Assembly: GCF_000058485.1 (NCBI RefSeq)
Contig: NC_008278.1
Span: forward strand, 1,916,962-1,980,961
Reading direction: 5' to 3'
Origin: Frankia alni ACN14a
Lineage (GTDB): Bacteria > Actinomycetota > Actinomycetes > Frankiales > Frankiaceae
DNA length: 64,000 nt
Part shown: positions 63,975-64,000 of the stretch, piece after piece
How positions within the stretch are numbered: position 1 is the stretch's first letter
Layout of the letters: every line of letters begins with the position of its first letter
Made by a program: the position numbers and the translations under genes
The notes under the pieces: generated by a model
Database searches by the model: none
What the model saw: the letters and a program-made list of their open reading frames with translations, nothing else
Told to the model about the DNA's origin: nothing

Positions 63975-64000
63975 GCCCGACGGTCGGGGCTTCCGGGGTC

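Overview
The window is very GC-rich, with frequent GTG starts, stop/start overlaps and low-complexity Ala/Gly/Pro tails. It carries several actinobacterial hallmarks: a conservon (cvnABCD), an F420-dependent LLM oxidoreductase, a class I lysyl-tRNA synthetase, a DUF5994 protein and an NLR-like NACHT protein. Together with a cytoplasmic group-2a-type uptake [NiFe] hydrogenase operon, this suggests a Frankia-like soil or symbiotic actinobacterium. That genus assignment is an inference from gene content, not from a database match.

Layout. 0-10 kb is mostly housekeeping: the end of rpsA, a Trm112-like protein, glutathione peroxidase, a transglutaminase/DUF5994 operon, two AraC-type regulators each divergent from a small enzyme or membrane gene, and class I lysK. 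10-15 kb is a small surface-glycan locus of flippase, glycosyltransferase and GH26-like lipoprotein. 15.5-18.5 kb holds a fused ABC exporter divergent from an F420 enzyme. 18.5-21 kb looks like an integration scar: an orphan short RelE-like toxin, an AAA ATPase, a tRNA 3'-end-like fragment, and an APH-like phosphotransferase lacking its N-lobe coupled to a methyltransferase. 21-30 kb holds a TPP enzyme, a DUF2461 protein, a three-gene operon (2OG oxygenase, methyltransferase, carnitine/choline acyltransferase) and a cation/proton antiporter.

30-35 kb is a conservon whose downstream same-strand gene is a styrene-monooxygenase-like flavoprotein. Five-copy 19-bp tandem arrays lie in the cvnD-monooxygenase gap and upstream of a nearby lipoprotein gene. 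35-41.6 kb has a degenerate nuclease-like/pseudokinase fusion, a methyltransferase remnant, recQ and a transmembrane Ser/Thr kinase. 42-54 kb is the hydrogenase region. One tightly overlapping minus-strand operon runs hupS-hupL-hupD-TPR-NHL-hypF-hypC-hypD-hypE, and the divergent hypA-hypB pair supplies nickel insertion. Together they encode structural subunits, the maturation protease and a full HypABCDEF set.

54.5-59.3 kb carries a tiny secreted-peptide gene and a 1,483-residue TIR-NACHT-membrane protein whose NACHT-plus-membrane half is duplicated; the second copy has lost its NTPase residues. This is the most unusual protein in the window. 59.3-64 kb ends with a zinc-ribbon ORF, a small membrane protein, an acyltransferase-3 protein, tRNA-Arg(UCU) and an aldo/keto reductase. 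No CRISPR array, complete transposase, rRNA or origin was seen.
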